Assembly: GCA_964466185.1 (NCBI GenBank)
Contig: CAYXMS010000008.1
Location: 1 to 40,258, forward strand
Direction of reading: 5' to 3'
Length of the DNA stretch: 40,258 nt
Source of the DNA: CAZTYI01 sp964466185
GTDB taxonomy: Bacteria; Chlamydiota; Chlamydiia; Chlamydiales; SM23-39
Shown: positions 26,542 to 34,374 of the stretch, in pieces
Position numbering within the stretch: the stretch's first letter is position 1
Layout of the letters: every line of letters begins with the position of its first letter
Program-made: the position numbers and the translations under genes
The notes under the pieces: model-generated
What the model saw: the letters and a program-made list of their open reading frames with translations, nothing else
What the model was told of the DNA's origin: nothing
Database searches by the model: none

Positions 26542-27842
26542 AAAAAGTCTATGATCATATTTTAGACATGCGCGGTAATTTGATTACAGTGGTGGCAGAC
26601 AATGTTGGATTGGGAGAACTGGCTAAAATTAGTAAAAAGGACGGGACTTGTGCTTATGCTTCTGTTTTAAGTTTTGATAAGGACAAAGTTACTTTGGAAG
26701 TATTTGAATCTATTAGGGGAATTTCTACAGGAGACCGGGTGACTTTTTTGAAAAGGGGCATGCAGGCGGTCTTTACTTCTAATATGCTGGGCCGTTGTTT
26801 TAATGGGATTGGCGAGCCGTTGGATGGCGGGACTAAACTTTTAGGGGATGCTATCGATGTCAACATTCCTTCTTTTAATCCTATAAAAAGAGTTATGCCT
26901 CATCAGTTGGTCAGAACTAATATTCCCATGATCGATGTTTTCAACTGTTTGGTAAAATCCCAAAAAATACCTATTTTTTCAGTAGCAGGAGAGCCTTATA
27001 ACCAGTTGCTGATGAGGATTGCCAACCAGACTGATGCTGATGTAATAGTCCTTGGTGGCATGGGTCTTAGATTTGATGACTATCAGGCTTTTGTTGAAAA
27101 TGCTGAAAAAAAAGCCTCTTTGGAAAAAACTGTTATGTTTATCCATCAGGCTACAGATTCTCCGGTAGAATGTCTGATGACGCCTGATATGGCCTTGGCT
27201 ATTGGGAAAAAATTTGCTTTGCAGGGTAAAGATGTTTTAGTTTTGCTAACCGATATGAGCTCTTTTGCCGATGCGATTAAAGAGATTGCTATCACCATGG
27301 ACCAGATTCCTTCTACTAGAGGCTATCCTGGGTCTTTATATTCAGATTTGGCTTTGCGCTATGAAAAAGCAGTGGATATAAAAGATTCCGGCTCGATTAC
27401 TATTTTAGCTGTTACAACTATGCCGGGCGGAGATGTGACCCACCCTATTCCCGACAATACTGGATATATTACAGAGGGTCAGTTTTATTTGGTGGATGGA
27501 AAGATAGATCCGTTTGGTTCGCTTTCTAGGCTAAAGCAGCAGGTAATTGACAAGAAAACCAGGGAAGACCATGGAGAGGTGGCTAATACCATGATCCGTC
27601 TTTATGCTGATTCTAAAAAAGCTAAAGAAAGAAGTGCTATGGGATTTAAGCTTTCGCAGTGGGATGAGAAATTAATTCGTTTTGCCAATTTTTTTGAAAC
27701 TAAAATGATGGCTTTAGAGGTAAATATTCCTTTGGAGGAAGCTCTGGATTTAGGCTGGCGTATTTTAGCCGACTGCTTTTTATTAGAAGAAATTAGCATT
27801 AAAAAAAAGATTGCGGATAAATATTGGCCGAAAGAGGTGTAA
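26538..27842 (+). CDS. atpB: V/A-type ATPase regulatory subunit B
   Basis: The 434-residue protein has IPMIDVFNCLVKSQKIPIFS, then SVAGEPYNQL in place of the P-loop, and later LLTDMSSFADAIKEI and PGYPGSLYSDL-type sequence. The lack of a P-loop Lys/Thr marks the non-catalytic B subunit. It alternates with A in the head. After its stop the operon is interrupted by element A2. Confidence 0.98.
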   Translation: MKKVYDHILDMRGNLITVVADNVGLGELAKISKKDGTCAYASVLSFDKDKVTLEVFESIRGISTGDRVTFLKRGMQAVFTSNMLGRCFNGIGEPLDGGTKLLGDAIDVNIPSFNPIKRVMPHQLVRTNIPMIDVFNCLVKSQKIPIFSVAGEPYNQLLMRIANQTDADVIVLGGMGLRFDDYQAFVENAEKKASLEKTVMFIHQATDSPVECLMTPDMALAIGKKFALQGKDVLVLLTDMSSFADAIKEIAITMDQIPSTRGYPGSLYSDLALRYEKAVDIKDSGSITILAVTTMPGGDVTHPIPDNTGYITEGQFYLVDGKIDPFGSLSRLKQQVIDKKTREDHGEVANTMIRLYADSKKAKERSAMGFKLSQWDEKLIRFANFFETKMMALEVNIPLEEALDLGWRILADCFLLEEISIKKKIADKYWPKEV

Positions 27843-27868
27843 AAAAGAAAGTGTATAAGGTTGGAAAG

Positions 27869-28091
27869 AGTCAGCGACCCCGCGTCTAAAGACGGGGGCT
27901 TGGAATATAGCTTTAGCTGACTAGCTTAAGTTCTGCGAGGACTGTGAGTTTTTTGCTCTGTTGTTAGTGGCTAAAAGCTCTAAGAGGTAAAAGCGGTGCT
28001 GCTAACTTAAAAAGCCTTTGCAATATTGGCGAAGAGAAACTTACTGGTTTTCAGATTCCAGGGTGGTTTTATTTTAGCCATCGGAAAAACC
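27869..28091 (+). ncRNA. HEARO / IscB omega-RNA-like scaffold (A2)
   Basis: The region of about 223 bases has these stems: GTCAGC(27870-27875)/GCTGAC(27916-27921); the inner hairpin CCCC-G-CGTC/GACG-GGGG with loop TAAA; GTTAG(27963-27967)/CTAAC(28002-28006); CTTTGC(28016-28021)/GCGAAG(28029-28034); GGTTTT(28046-28051)/AAAACC(28086-28091). Two of these differ from A1 by compensatory pairs. A guide would come from 27853-27868, the old ribosome-binding region of atpD. Whether any IscB is encoded elsewhere to use it cannot be seen. Confidence 0.75.
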
Positions 28092-28185
28092 TGAGTTTTT
28101 GAACTTAAACGGAGGGTCGGCATTTTTTCTTCATGTCTAAAGACCTAGTCTTACAGGCAGGGGTATCTACGCCGTTATTTTTTTG
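27869..28185 (+). mobile_element. IscB/HEARO-type element, copy A2, without iscB (317 bp)
   Basis: It begins AGTCAGCGA and ends with a T-run and G directly before ATGA, the start of atpD. The ends match copy A1. The scaffold is followed directly by the right end (ACGGAGGGTCGG to GCCGTTATTTTTTTG) with no coding remnant. Joining 27868 to 28186 gives AAGG eight bases before ATG, a normal ribosome binding site, so the pre-insertion atpB-atpD junction can be read. Stems are better kept than in A1, so this looks like the younger copy. Confidence 0.8.
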
Positions 28186-28797
28186 ATGAAGCTGCAATTT
28201 ACTAAAAGCGCACTGAGGTCCGAAGAGCTGAAATCTAAGCAGCTGCAACTTTATCTGCCGACTTTAAAGCTCAAAAAAATGCTTTTGCAATCCGAAATTG
28301 ATTTGTGCAATCAAGCTTTAGCAAAATTGCAAAAAGAATTTGTTAAAACTCGCATGTTTGCTGATGAAGTGAGTTCATTATTGAATGATAAATACGAAGA
28401 AAGTCTTTTACGTTTTATTGAAGTTAAACATGTCCAGAAAAAATATGAGAATATTGCCGGCCTAGAAGTGCCTATTTTTGAAAATGTTGTTTTTCAAGAT
28501 GTTAGTTACAGCTTGTTTGGCACTCCGGTTTGGTTTGATGAAGTTTTAAATATTATTAAAAATGTTATCATTCTCTACCAAAAAATTAGCGTGGAAGAAG
28601 AAAGAAAAAAGATGCTTGCAAAAGAGCTTAAAGATGTTTCCATCAGAGTAAATTTGTTTGAAAAAATATTGATCCCCAGATGCGAGGTCAATGTAAAAAA
28701 AATAAAAATTTTCTTGGATGATACTCAGCTTTCTTCTCTGTCGCAGGCCAAGGTTGCCAAAGAAAAAATTTTAAAGAAAAAAGCTTATGCTAGTTAA
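28186..28797 (+). CDS. atpD: V/A-type ATPase subunit D (central rotor stalk)
   Basis: The 203-residue protein starts MKLQFTKSALRSEELK and has LQLYLPTLKLKKMLLQ, the conserved N-terminal helix of the D subunit. The C-terminal helix contains RVNLFEKILIPRCEVNVKKIK. These two helices form the coiled-coil rotor shaft. The ATG at 28186 is chosen because the TTG at 28183 belongs to the end of element A2. No Shine-Dalgarno sequence now stands next to the start. It overlaps atpI by 11 bases. Confidence 0.96.
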   Translation: MKLQFTKSALRSEELKSKQLQLYLPTLKLKKMLLQSEIDLCNQALAKLQKEFVKTRMFADEVSSLLNDKYEESLLRFIEVKHVQKKYENIAGLEVPIFENVVFQDVSYSLFGTPVWFDEVLNIIKNVIILYQKISVEEERKKMLAKELKDVSIRVNLFEKILIPRCEVNVKKIKIFLDDTQLSSLSQAKVAKEKILKKKAYAS

Positions 28798-30682
28798 TTT
28801 AAAAAAATATCTGTTTTACGGTATTAAAGATGAGATCTACAGTTTTTTTGCTAAGGCTCAAAAAATGGGCTTTATTGAGTTTATTGGCAAAAAACAGGCA
28901 GTTAAGGATTTCCCATATGCTTTAAAAAACTTACTGTCCGCTATCAAGCTTTTAAAAAAGCAGCCGGTTTCTTTTCAGAAAAAAGACAGGCCTGCCGATG
29001 AAATTGCTAAAAAAATTCTAGAGCTAAATCAGGACATTGAAAAGCTGCGAAGTATGGAAAACGAGTTGGAAAAAGAAGTGATTAAAGCTCTGCCTTTTGG
29101 TTGGTTTTCTATTGAAGATATTGATTATATCCGCAAAGAGACCAATTTAGTTTTTCAGTTTTTCTTTATTAAAAGCTCTGACAAGATAAAACAACGGGTG
29201 CCTGCCGAACTAATTTATGTGGCTACTGAATATGACTTGGATTATTACGTCTCTTTAAGTACAGAATGCAAAAACTATCCTGGTTTTGTAGAAATAAAAA
29301 TTGCACGGCCTGCTTCAGCCTTGAAAAAGCACCTGGATATGACCCGTGAGAGCATTTTGCTTTTGGAAAGAAAAATGAAGCACTATGCTTCTTATTTAGA
29401 GCTTTTAAGAGAAGCTGTTTTTAATTATTTTAATACCCATAATTTGCAGGTTGCCAAAAGTGAAACTTCTTATTTGTTAGAGGATAATCTCTTTACTATT
29501 GAAGGCTGGGTTCCGGAAACCAAGTTGGATCAGTTAGAAAAACTGCTCTCCAATTTTTTGATTCATGCTGAAAGAACTAAAATTGAGAAGAATATTAGAG
29601 TTCCGACGTATCTGGAAAATCCTCCGACTGCTAAAGTTGGAGAAGATCTGATTAAAATTTATGACATACCTTCAACTGATGATAAAGACCCGTCTTTATG
29701 GGTTTTGATCTTTTTTACTCTTTTTTTCTCGATTGTTGTTTCCGATGCCGGTTACGGTCTGGTTTATTTGATTTTAGCATTTATCATTAAAGGGCTGGTT
29801 AAAAAGCCCACGCCTTTTATGCAACGCTTTATCAAACTGGTCTTTTTATTAGCTACCGGCTGTACTGTCTGGGGAGTTTTAACGGCTTCCTTTTTTGGGT
29901 TGAATTTTGCACCTGATCATCCTTGGCAGCAGATATCTTTTGTAAAAATCCTGATTGAGAAAAAAGCTCAATATCATATGTCTATGCAGGATGAAGTGTA
30001 TCGGCAGTGGTCGCAAAAATATCCCGCTTTAAAAACAGCTCAAGATGGTCATGAATTTGTTTTAAAAGCGCTTTCCGACACGGGCAAATATGAAATTTTT
30101 GATGAATTTTTCCGCAGTGTTTTATTAGAGATTTCTCTTTTAATTGGTATTTTACATATTTCTTTGGCCTACATCATAAATTTGCGAAAAAATTGGGCTG
30201 GCGTTGGCTGGATTCTGTTTTTAATCGGCGGCTATCTTTGGGCTCCTTTAATTTTAAAGTCTACTTCCTTAATTTATTTTACTAATTTAATAACTAAAGA
30301 AACAGCTATTCGGTTAGGCCAATATTTATTAAGTATTTCTCTGCCTCTGGTATTAGTTTTAGCCCTGATTCAGAAAAAACTTTTGGGCTTGAAAGAAGTT
30401 GCCGGAATAATTGGCCTTTTTGGCGATGTGCTGTCTTATTTGCGCCTTTATGCTTTAGCGCTGGCTGGTATTGTTCTGTCTCAGACTTTTAATAGTTTTT
30501 ATACGCAATTTGGTTTGATAATTGGCATCTTTTTAATTATTTTTGGACATTTGATAAATATTAGTATGAGTATTATGGGAGGGATTATTCATGGGTTGCG
30601 TCTGAACTTTTTAGAATGGTACAATCACTGTTTTGAAGGTGGCGGAAAACTTTTTAATCCTTTAAGATTATTTAAAAAATAG
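28787..30682 (+). CDS. atpI: V/A-type ATPase membrane subunit I (a subunit)
   Basis: The 631-residue protein has a cytoplasmic first half with two helical arms and, from about residue 305, a membrane half of about seven helices (FFTLFFSIVVSDAGYGLVYLI onwards). The block VLSYLRLYALALAGIVLSQ includes R553, the expected essential arginine that faces the proteolipid carboxylate. It forms the ion half-channels. The start overlaps atpD, and atpK follows after 9 bases. Confidence 0.96.
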   Translation: MLVNLKKYLFYGIKDEIYSFFAKAQKMGFIEFIGKKQAVKDFPYALKNLLSAIKLLKKQPVSFQKKDRPADEIAKKILELNQDIEKLRSMENELEKEVIKALPFGWFSIEDIDYIRKETNLVFQFFFIKSSDKIKQRVPAELIYVATEYDLDYYVSLSTECKNYPGFVEIKIARPASALKKHLDMTRESILLLERKMKHYASYLELLREAVFNYFNTHNLQVAKSETSYLLEDNLFTIEGWVPETKLDQLEKLLSNFLIHAERTKIEKNIRVPTYLENPPTAKVGEDLIKIYDIPSTDDKDPSLWVLIFFTLFFSIVVSDAGYGLVYLILAFIIKGLVKKPTPFMQRFIKLVFLLATGCTVWGVLTASFFGLNFAPDHPWQQISFVKILIEKKAQYHMSMQDEVYRQWSQKYPALKTAQDGHEFVLKALSDTGKYEIFDEFFRSVLLEISLLIGILHISLAYIINLRKNWAGVGWILFLIGGYLWAPLILKSTSLIYFTNLITKETAIRLGQYLLSISLPLVLVLALIQKKLLGLKEVAGIIGLFGDVLSYLRLYALALAGIVLSQTFNSFYTQFGLIIGIFLIIFGHLINISMSIMGGIIHGLRLNFLEWYNHCFEGGGKLFNPLRLFKK

Positions 30683-30691
30683 GAGGGTTTT

Positions 30692-31114
30692 ATGGACTTT
30701 GGAAATATTGGACCGGGAGTAGTTTTGGGTCTGGGCTGTCTTGGCAGTGCCGTCGGCTGTACTATTGGAGGCTCTGCATCTCATGGAGCCATGACCCACG
30801 TAGAAGAAGGGCATGGTAAGTTTATCGGACTTTCAGCCCTGCCTTCATCGCAGGCTATTTATGGCTTTATTTTAATGGTTTTAATGGCTGACAAGATCAA
30901 AACAGGTGGGCTTGATTCTTTTGTTGCTTTTGGCATTGCGTTATTTGTTGGCCTGGCCAATATGGTCTGTTCAATTTACCAGGGCAAAGTAATTGCCACG
31001 GGGATTCAGGCCTCTGCCAAACAGCCCGCTATTTTTGGAAAATGCGCCGCCGCCGCAGGTATCGTAGAGACGTTTTCTCTTTTTGTCTTTGTCTTTACTC
31101 TTTTGATTATTTGA
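30692..31114 (+). CDS. atpK: V/A-type ATPase proteolipid subunit K (c ring)
   Basis: The 140-residue protein has four hydrophobic helices in two hairpins. Only the second hairpin has the ion carboxylate, E126 in GIVETFSLF. L50, S53 and Q54 in ALPSSQAIYG, Q97 in SIYQGK, and E126 line up with L61, T64, Q65, Q110 and E139, the sodium ligands of Enterococcus hirae NtpK as I remember them. The start follows a strong GGAGG. It is last in the operon, and no strong terminator is visible in the 160 bases after it. Confidence 0.96.
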   Translation: MDFGNIGPGVVLGLGCLGSAVGCTIGGSASHGAMTHVEEGHGKFIGLSALPSSQAIYGFILMVLMADKIKTGGLDSFVAFGIALFVGLANMVCSIYQGKVIATGIQASAKQPAIFGKCAAAAGIVETFSLFVFVFTLLII

Positions 31115-31276
31115 TTATGACTCTGTAAAGATTTCTCTAGGCTATCAATTCTGTTTTGGCAGTATGTATTTATATTTTTTAAAAAATGTTTTTGGCTAAT
31201 TTAAGATGGTTGAAGTGCAAAATATGGACTAGTCTTTTAAATTATTTTTTAGTAACTTTTAAGAAAGGAGCAAAAA

Positions 31277-31951
31277 ATGGGTGCAGCTTCTCAAAAAATA
31301 GCTGGTTTTATTGATCATACCTTGCTAAAACCAAATGCCAGCCAAGAGGAGATCAGCAGGATTTGTGAAGAAGCTGTTAGATATGGTTTTAAAGGCGTTT
31401 GCGTTAATCCTGCTTTTGTTGGCAGGGTAGCCGAGCTTTTGCAGGATACTGCTGTTTTGCCTATTGCGGTAGTTGGTTTTCCTTTGGGTGCCAATCAAAG
31501 TTCAACTAAGGCTTTTGAAGCTAAAGAAGCTGTGGCTGCTGGAGCCAAGGAAATTGATATGGTAATAAATATTAGCGCCTTGAAAGCCAAGGACTATAGA
31601 TTGGTGTTTGAGGACATGCAAACAGTTATTGAAGAGGTTAAGCCTTTTTCTGTGAAAATTATTTTAGAAACCTGTTATTTAACTGAGGCGGAGAAAATTA
31701 TAGCAGCAGCTTTAGCTCAGGTAGCAGGCGCTGGGTTTGTCAAAACCTCCACCGGTTTTGCAGAAAAAGGAGCGGCGGCGGAAGATATCAAACTGTTAAG
31801 ATCTGTGATAGGGAAAAATATGCAAATCAAAGCAGCCGGTGGAATTAAGTCTTATGCGGATGCTTTAAAAATGATTGAAGCGGGTGCTAATAGAATAGGA
31901 GCTTCTAGTTCTGTAGAAATTGTGGCCGGCAGTTTAAACTATAAAAACTGA
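31277..31951 (+). CDS. deoC: Deoxyribose-phosphate aldolase
   Basis: The 224-residue TIM-barrel protein has IDHTLLKPNAS, KEIDMVINI (D94), FVKTSTGF with the Schiff-base K156, and IKAAGGI with K185. It cleaves 2-deoxyribose 5-phosphate to acetaldehyde and glyceraldehyde 3-phosphate in deoxynucleoside breakdown. AAGGAG precedes the ATG. The MFS gene starts 29 bases later, so the two may be co-transcribed, suggesting transport of a related compound, which is only a guess. Confidence 0.97.
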   Translation: MGAASQKIAGFIDHTLLKPNASQEEISRICEEAVRYGFKGVCVNPAFVGRVAELLQDTAVLPIAVVGFPLGANQSSTKAFEAKEAVAAGAKEIDMVINISALKAKDYRLVFEDMQTVIEEVKPFSVKIILETCYLTEAEKIIAAALAQVAGAGFVKTSTGFAEKGAAAEDIKLLRSVIGKNMQIKAAGGIKSYADALKMIEAGANRIGASSSVEIVAGSLNYKN

Positions 31952-31979
31952 TTTAAAAAAATAGATAAGGAAAAAAAAT

Positions 31980-33242
31980 ATGTTAGAGACTCATGCTGAT
32001 AGAAAAGGATGGCTTATTACTATTATTGGAGCTCTCTTTTTTTTTTATGGTATTTTACAGATTAACTTAATGACTGCTTTGAATCATGAGCTGTTAACGT
32101 CTTTTAATGCGACGGAGACCAAGATCGCAATTCTTTCGTCTTGGGGTTTTTATGCTAATGTTTTGTCTATTTTGCCGGCCGGGCTTTTATTGGACAGATT
32201 TTCTGTTAAAAAAATTATGCTGATTAATTTGACGATAGTGATTATTGGAACTTTGATTTTTGCTTTTGCTAAATTGTTATTTATTGCCGCTATCGGCAGA
32301 TTTTTATGTGGTATTACTTTTTCCTTTGGACTGATTGCCTGTTTAAAACTGGCTTCTTACTGGTTACCGGAAAAAGAAATGGCCCGGGCTTCTTCCATTA
32401 TTATGGCAATTGGCATGCTGGGAGGCGTTTTTGCTTTAGTAGCAGTCACAGCTTTAAGAGAAGTTTTGGGTTGGCGGATGGCTGTTTTGTTGATAGCTCT
32501 TTTAGGAGTTTTTATTGCTGCTGTTTTATGGTTTGTAGTTAAGGACAAGGAAATGCCGGAACAACATAAAATTACTGAAAGAGCCGGCAGACTATCATCT
32601 TTTGAATCTTTAAAAGAAGTTTTTAAGCAAAAACAAAACTGGCTGACCGGTTTTTTTATCTGTTTTATCAATTTGCCGCTTTCTGTCTTGGGAGCTTTGT
32701 TTGGTATTTCCTATCTGGTCAGGGTTTATGCTTTTTCAGATATAGGCTCGGCGGGAGCAGTCGCTATGTTGTTTTTGGGCGTTATTATAGGATCTCCCAT
32801 TTTTGGTGCTATTTCAGACAGAATGAAAAGACGAAAACCGCCTATGCTTTTTGGGGCTGTTTTGGGGTTTGTTTTGATGCTGTTGCTTTTATATGTGACC
32901 GATATCCATCCTGTTTTTTTACATCTGCTCTTTTTAGGGGTGGGCATAGCTTCTGCCTCTCAAGTTGTTGGCTATCCTATAATTGCTGAAAGTAATAAAC
33001 CAAAACTTTCAGCAACAGCGACCAGTTTTGCTGTTTTAATTATTGCCGGAGTTGGCTATGGAATAACTCTGCCTATTGTAGGAAAAATTCTGGATCTGAA
33101 TTTAGCCGAACAGGTAATTGAAGACTGGCAAATTTCCAATTTAGCTTTCTTTAGGGCCTTTTTGGTGATTCCTTTAGGTTTGTTTTTAGCTTTTATTTTA
33201 GCTCTTTTAATTAAAGAGACTAAATGTAAATCCATTGTCTAA
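31980..33242 (+). CDS. Major facilitator superfamily transporter
   Basis: The 420-residue protein has about 12 membrane helices. After helix 2, AGLLLDRFSVKKIML is the MFS motif A (G-x-x-x-D-R-x-x-x-K), and its repeat in the second half is PIFGAISDRMKRRKPPM. A charged central loop (KDKEMPEQHKITERAGR) splits two six-helix halves. It moves a small molecule across the inner membrane, but the substrate cannot be told. The start follows AAGGA. The stop abuts the convergent mnmM-like gene. Confidence 0.88.
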   Translation: MLETHADRKGWLITIIGALFFFYGILQINLMTALNHELLTSFNATETKIAILSSWGFYANVLSILPAGLLLDRFSVKKIMLINLTIVIIGTLIFAFAKLLFIAAIGRFLCGITFSFGLIACLKLASYWLPEKEMARASSIIMAIGMLGGVFALVAVTALREVLGWRMAVLLIALLGVFIAAVLWFVVKDKEMPEQHKITERAGRLSSFESLKEVFKQKQNWLTGFFICFINLPLSVLGALFGISYLVRVYAFSDIGSAGAVAMLFLGVIIGSPIFGAISDRMKRRKPPMLFGAVLGFVLMLLLLYVTDIHPVFLHLLFLGVGIASASQVVGYPIIAESNKPKLSATATSFAVLIIAGVGYGITLPIVGKILDLNLAEQVIEDWQISNLAFFRAFLVIPLGLFLAFILALLIKETKCKSIV

Positions 33243-33854
33243 TCAATTTTGTTTGCTGATCCAAAAAAGTATAGGCGATGTTGTACTCGGCGTGCTTTTA
33301 ATTTCTAGAATATCAAAATAGTTTTGTGTTTTTTCAGTTGTATTTTTTTGGATCTTTTGCAGCCAGTTTTTAACAGCTTTAGTTTCTTTAGCGCCTTCAG
33401 CATGTCCTGGATAACAGGTTATGCTTAAAGCGCCATTTGTACTTAAAAGAGCAAGGGCTTGGTTTAAACTGGCTATAGTAGTTTTTGTTTGTGTAGTTAT
33501 AGTTTTATTGCCGCCTGGCAAATATCCAAGATTGTAAACAAACAGTTTTATTTTATTTTTACCGAATAGATTTTGGCTGAATTGATCATGGGATTGGTGT
33601 AAGAAAAAAATATTTTTACAGTCCAGTTTTGATTGCTGTAAAAGATTTTTTGTTTTGTCTAAAGCTTTTTTTTGAATATCAAAAACAAATAAATGTCCGT
33701 TTTTAAGTATTTGTGCTAAAAATAAGCTGTCATGGCCATTTCCGCATGTGGCGTCAATAGCGCAGTCTTTGGTATTTAAATGATTTTGCCAAAGACTGTG
33801 AGAAAACTTTAGAAGGTTAAAATAAGTCATATCAAGCCGTTGACAATTTCCCAT
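33243..33854 (-). CDS. MnmM/YtqB-like SAM-dependent methyltransferase
   Basis: The product is 203 residues, or 195 if translation starts at the internal ATG at 33830. It has the SAM motif AIDATCGNGHDSLFLA, an acidic strand end FVFDIQ, and YNLGYLPGGNKTITTQ, the signature of the rRNA-methylase/YtqB family (PF06962). YtqB has been identified as MnmM, which methylates the wobble uridine of certain tRNAs; the family was earlier called rRNA methylase. Neither start has a clear ribosome binding site. It ends directly beside the MFS gene. Confidence 0.83.
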   Translation of the reverse strand: MGNCQRLDMTYFNLLKFSHSLWQNHLNTKDCAIDATCGNGHDSLFLAQILKNGHLFVFDIQKKALDKTKNLLQQSKLDCKNIFFLHQSHDQFSQNLFGKNKIKLFVYNLGYLPGGNKTITTQTKTTIASLNQALALLSTNGALSITCYPGHAEGAKETKAVKNWLQKIQKNTTEKTQNYFDILEIKSTPSTTSPILFWISKQN

Positions 33855-33920
33855 GAGTAAATTCAGGGGTTTTATGCCGTTGTTAATAAATTATATGTTT
33901 AAATTTTGCAAATACCAAGT

Positions 33921-33962
33921 AAAATAATAAGGTTTCTATTGCCCTCAATAGAATTATTTTTT
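33921..33962. repeat. Long AT-rich inverted repeat before tRNA-Val
   Basis: TTCTATTG-CCCT-CAATAGAA is a perfect 8-bp stem at 33934-33953. Outside it AAAATAA and TTATTTT also pair. A T-run follows on the plus strand. It may be a terminator or a decayed small element. No plus-strand gene ends nearby. Confidence 0.4.
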
Positions 33963-33981
33963 AAAATAATAATCTTTAACT

Positions 33982-34055
33982 GGGGTATTAGCTCAGTTGG
34001 TTAGAGCGCCACGTTGACATCGTGGAGGTCAGCTGTTCGAGCCAGCTATATCCCA
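33982..34055 (+). tRNA. tRNA-Val (GAC)
   Basis: The acceptor is GGGGTAT/ATATCCC with one G-T pair, the anticodon stem is CCACG/CGTGG with loop TTGACAT giving anticodon GAC, the T loop is TTCGAGC and the discriminator is A. CCA is not encoded. Repeat B2 starts 13 bases downstream. Confidence 0.97.
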
Positions 34056-34067
34056 TTTAAATTTTTA

Positions 34068-34330
34068 GGATAATTTTTGGGAATCCTTGTTATGTCAATG
34101 CCGAGATGGAAGAGAATATATTGAAAAAAAAATAAAAAAAAGCTTCAATTGAAATAGTTTTTTTTAATTGCCGTAGGGCATACGGAAAGGGTTTAACATT
34201 AAAGACCCATAGCCTTGGAAACCGATACTGATAGAAAACCGAGAGGTAATCCTGTCAAAGGTTGTTGTTGGATTAAAGGAATCTCTTGCATCTTAGGATG
34301 CTTAGTAATTTATTGCTGAGAGGATGTCAC
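34068..34330 (+). mobile_element. Structured repeat family B, copy B2 (263 bp, unclassified, no ORF)
   Basis: This is the second copy of the 5181-5443 repeat, same length and strand, again preceded by TTTA. Its stems are better kept: CCGTA-GGGCA-TACGG, GGGTTT/AAAGACCC, and GCATC-TTAG-GATGC, the last imperfect in B1. It fills most of the gap between tRNA-Val and infC. The right end GAGAGGATGTCAC is followed by TATGAAATG. It contains no reading frame of note. An unnamed guide-RNA-like or IS605-like non-autonomous element is the best guess. Confidence 0.7.
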
Positions 34331-34374
34331 TATGAAATGTAAAGTTAAAAGAAAATTTAACCCAGGAAGGTTTT

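Noticed and set aside
34068..34330. Group II intron domain V in repeat B (CCGTA...TACGG)
   Set aside because: The hairpin has a 5-base loop, no AGC catalytic triad and no bulge or GAAA loop of domain V. No intron-encoded protein is present.
34068..34330. L20-binding leader of the infC operon
   Set aside because: The same sequence is found after MYG1, far from any ribosomal gene, so it is a repeat and not an operon-specific leader.
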